DNA of 6,278 nucleotides from Gulosibacter sediminis (GTDB lineage Bacteria > Actinomycetota > Actinomycetes > Actinomycetales > Microbacteriaceae), in contig NZ_JACXJG010000004.1 of the NCBI RefSeq assembly GCF_014904065.1, forward strand, positions 1 to 6,278, given 5' to 3'. The position numbers and the translations under genes are program-made. Every line of letters starts with the position of its first letter. Position 1 is the first letter of the stretch. Below are positions 5,590-6,278 of the stretch, piece by piece. Under the pieces are notes generated by a model, which was not told the origin of the DNA, did not search any database, and saw only the letters and a list, made by a program, of their open reading frames with translations.

Positions 5590-6278
5590 TTAATCGGCGG
5601 CCCTCAGCTCGTCGTACACACGGCGATACTCGGCAGCGACCGTGTCCCAGGTAAGTGAGGCAGCGAACTGCTTGCCCGCAGCGGCCAAGCTGGCTCTGCG
5701 AGAGTCGTCACTTGCAAGCATAGTCAGTGCCTCAGACACGGCCGGCGCCGAATCGGGCGCGACGATGAAGCCACGTTCGTCGTTGCCGACGAGTTCGCGC
5801 AGGGGCGGGAGGTCGCTCACGACCACCGGCCGCCCGAGCGCCATTGCCTCGATGGGTTTCAGAGGAGTGACCGACCTCGTCACCTCGAGGTCACGGCGAG
5901 CGACTACGACGACGTCGAGTGCCTCGACGTAGCGCTTCGCAAGGTCGGGCGGCACACGGCCCGGCAGGTGCGCGGCGTCGCCGAGCTCGCTCGCCTGCTG
6001 CAGTAGCTCGGGGCGAGCGGCTCCGTCGCCGGCGATGAGGGCGCGGGCATCGATACCCTGGCGGCGCAGGATCGCGACGGCCTCGAGGATGAGGTCGTGG
6101 CCCTCGTAGTCGACGAGTGACGACACCGCGCCGACCCAGAAGCCCCCACGGCCGAGCCCGAGCTCGGCGCGCACGTCGGCTGGCGTGGAGGCGCGGTCGA
6201 GCAGCGCCGCATCGATCGAGTTCGGAATCAGGCTGATCTTCTCGCCGGGCACGCCGCGCTCGACGAGCTCATCGCGCA
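5590..6278 (-). CDS. GT4-family glycosyltransferase, C-terminal part (5' end cut by window edge)
   Basis: Only the C-terminal 228 residues are visible; the frame enters from the right edge (the first full codon is at 6274-6276) and ends at TAA 5590-5592. Numbered from the first full codon, SLIPNSID (15-22) is the GT4 linker motif (PNG/S-x-D), VGAVSSLVDYEGHDLILEA (48-66) begins the nucleotide-sugar-binding domain, LIAGDGAARPELL (80-92) is the next GT-B strand and loop, and TPLKPIEAMALGRPVVVSD (137-155) is the donor-site motif with Glu143. The C-terminal helix (TWDTVAAEYRRVYDEL) crosses back in the usual GT-B way. The first Glu of the common E-x7-E pair is Ser here, as part of RSVTPLKP. It most likely transfers a sugar from a nucleotide donor during assembly of the polymer exported by the neighbouring transporter; donor and acceptor cannot be read from the sequence. 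The GTG at 6250-6252 is internal, not the start. Confidence 0.93.
   Translation of the reverse strand, partial: RDELVERGVPGEKISLIPNSIDAALLDRASTPADVRAELGLGRGGFWVGAVSSLVDYEGHDLILEAVAILRRQGIDARALIAGDGAARPELLQQASELGDAAHLPGRVPPDLAKRYVEALDVVVVARRDLEVTRSVTPLKPIEAMALGRPVVVSDLPPLRELVGNDERGFIVAPDSAPAVSEALTMLASDDSRRASLAAAGKQFAASLTWDTVAAEYRRVYDELRAAD

Overview
The window looks like part of a cell-surface glycopolymer locus from a high-GC Gram-positive bacterium, probably an actinobacterium. The grounds are a GC-rich core with codons ending in G or C, and an ABC exporter whose ATPase resembles teichoic-acid TagH: it has no carbohydrate-binding C-terminal domain of the kind seen in long Wzt proteins. A family such as Microbacteriaceae would fit, but the sequence alone does not fix the taxon. 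All six genes lie on the minus strand and read leftwards, and both edges cut a gene.

The right part (about 2417-6278, roughly 65-70% GC in sampled lines) is the conserved core. In transcription order it holds the C-terminal 228 residues of a GT4-type glycosyltransferase, an 81-base gap, an ABC-2 polysaccharide-export permease (TagG/Wzm type), the partner ATPase (TagH/Wzt type, overlapping the permease gene by 17 bases), and, 31 bases later, a complete non-hydrolysing UDP-GlcNAc 2-epimerase (WecB/MnaA). Together they describe making UDP-ManNAc, adding sugars to a lipid-linked glycan in the cytoplasm, and flipping the glycan across the membrane.

The left part (1-2348, about 42-52% GC in sampled lines) differs in composition and holds two genes that I cannot assign to a named family. 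The first is a complete 359-residue protein with no recognised catalytic motif. The second overlaps it by one base (TGATG) and reads off the left edge through at least 423 codons. It carries a convincing alpha/beta-hydrolase triad: a GGSAGG nucleophile elbow, an Asp in QNPTDWH and a His in QGHTPP. Both proteins appear to end in the same kind of beta-rich domain. My reading is a horizontally variable pair of polymer-modifying or polymer-handling proteins attached to a standard synthesis and export core. This pair is the least described and most interesting part of the window.

I found no RNA genes, CRISPR arrays, insertion sequences, long repeats or clear terminators.
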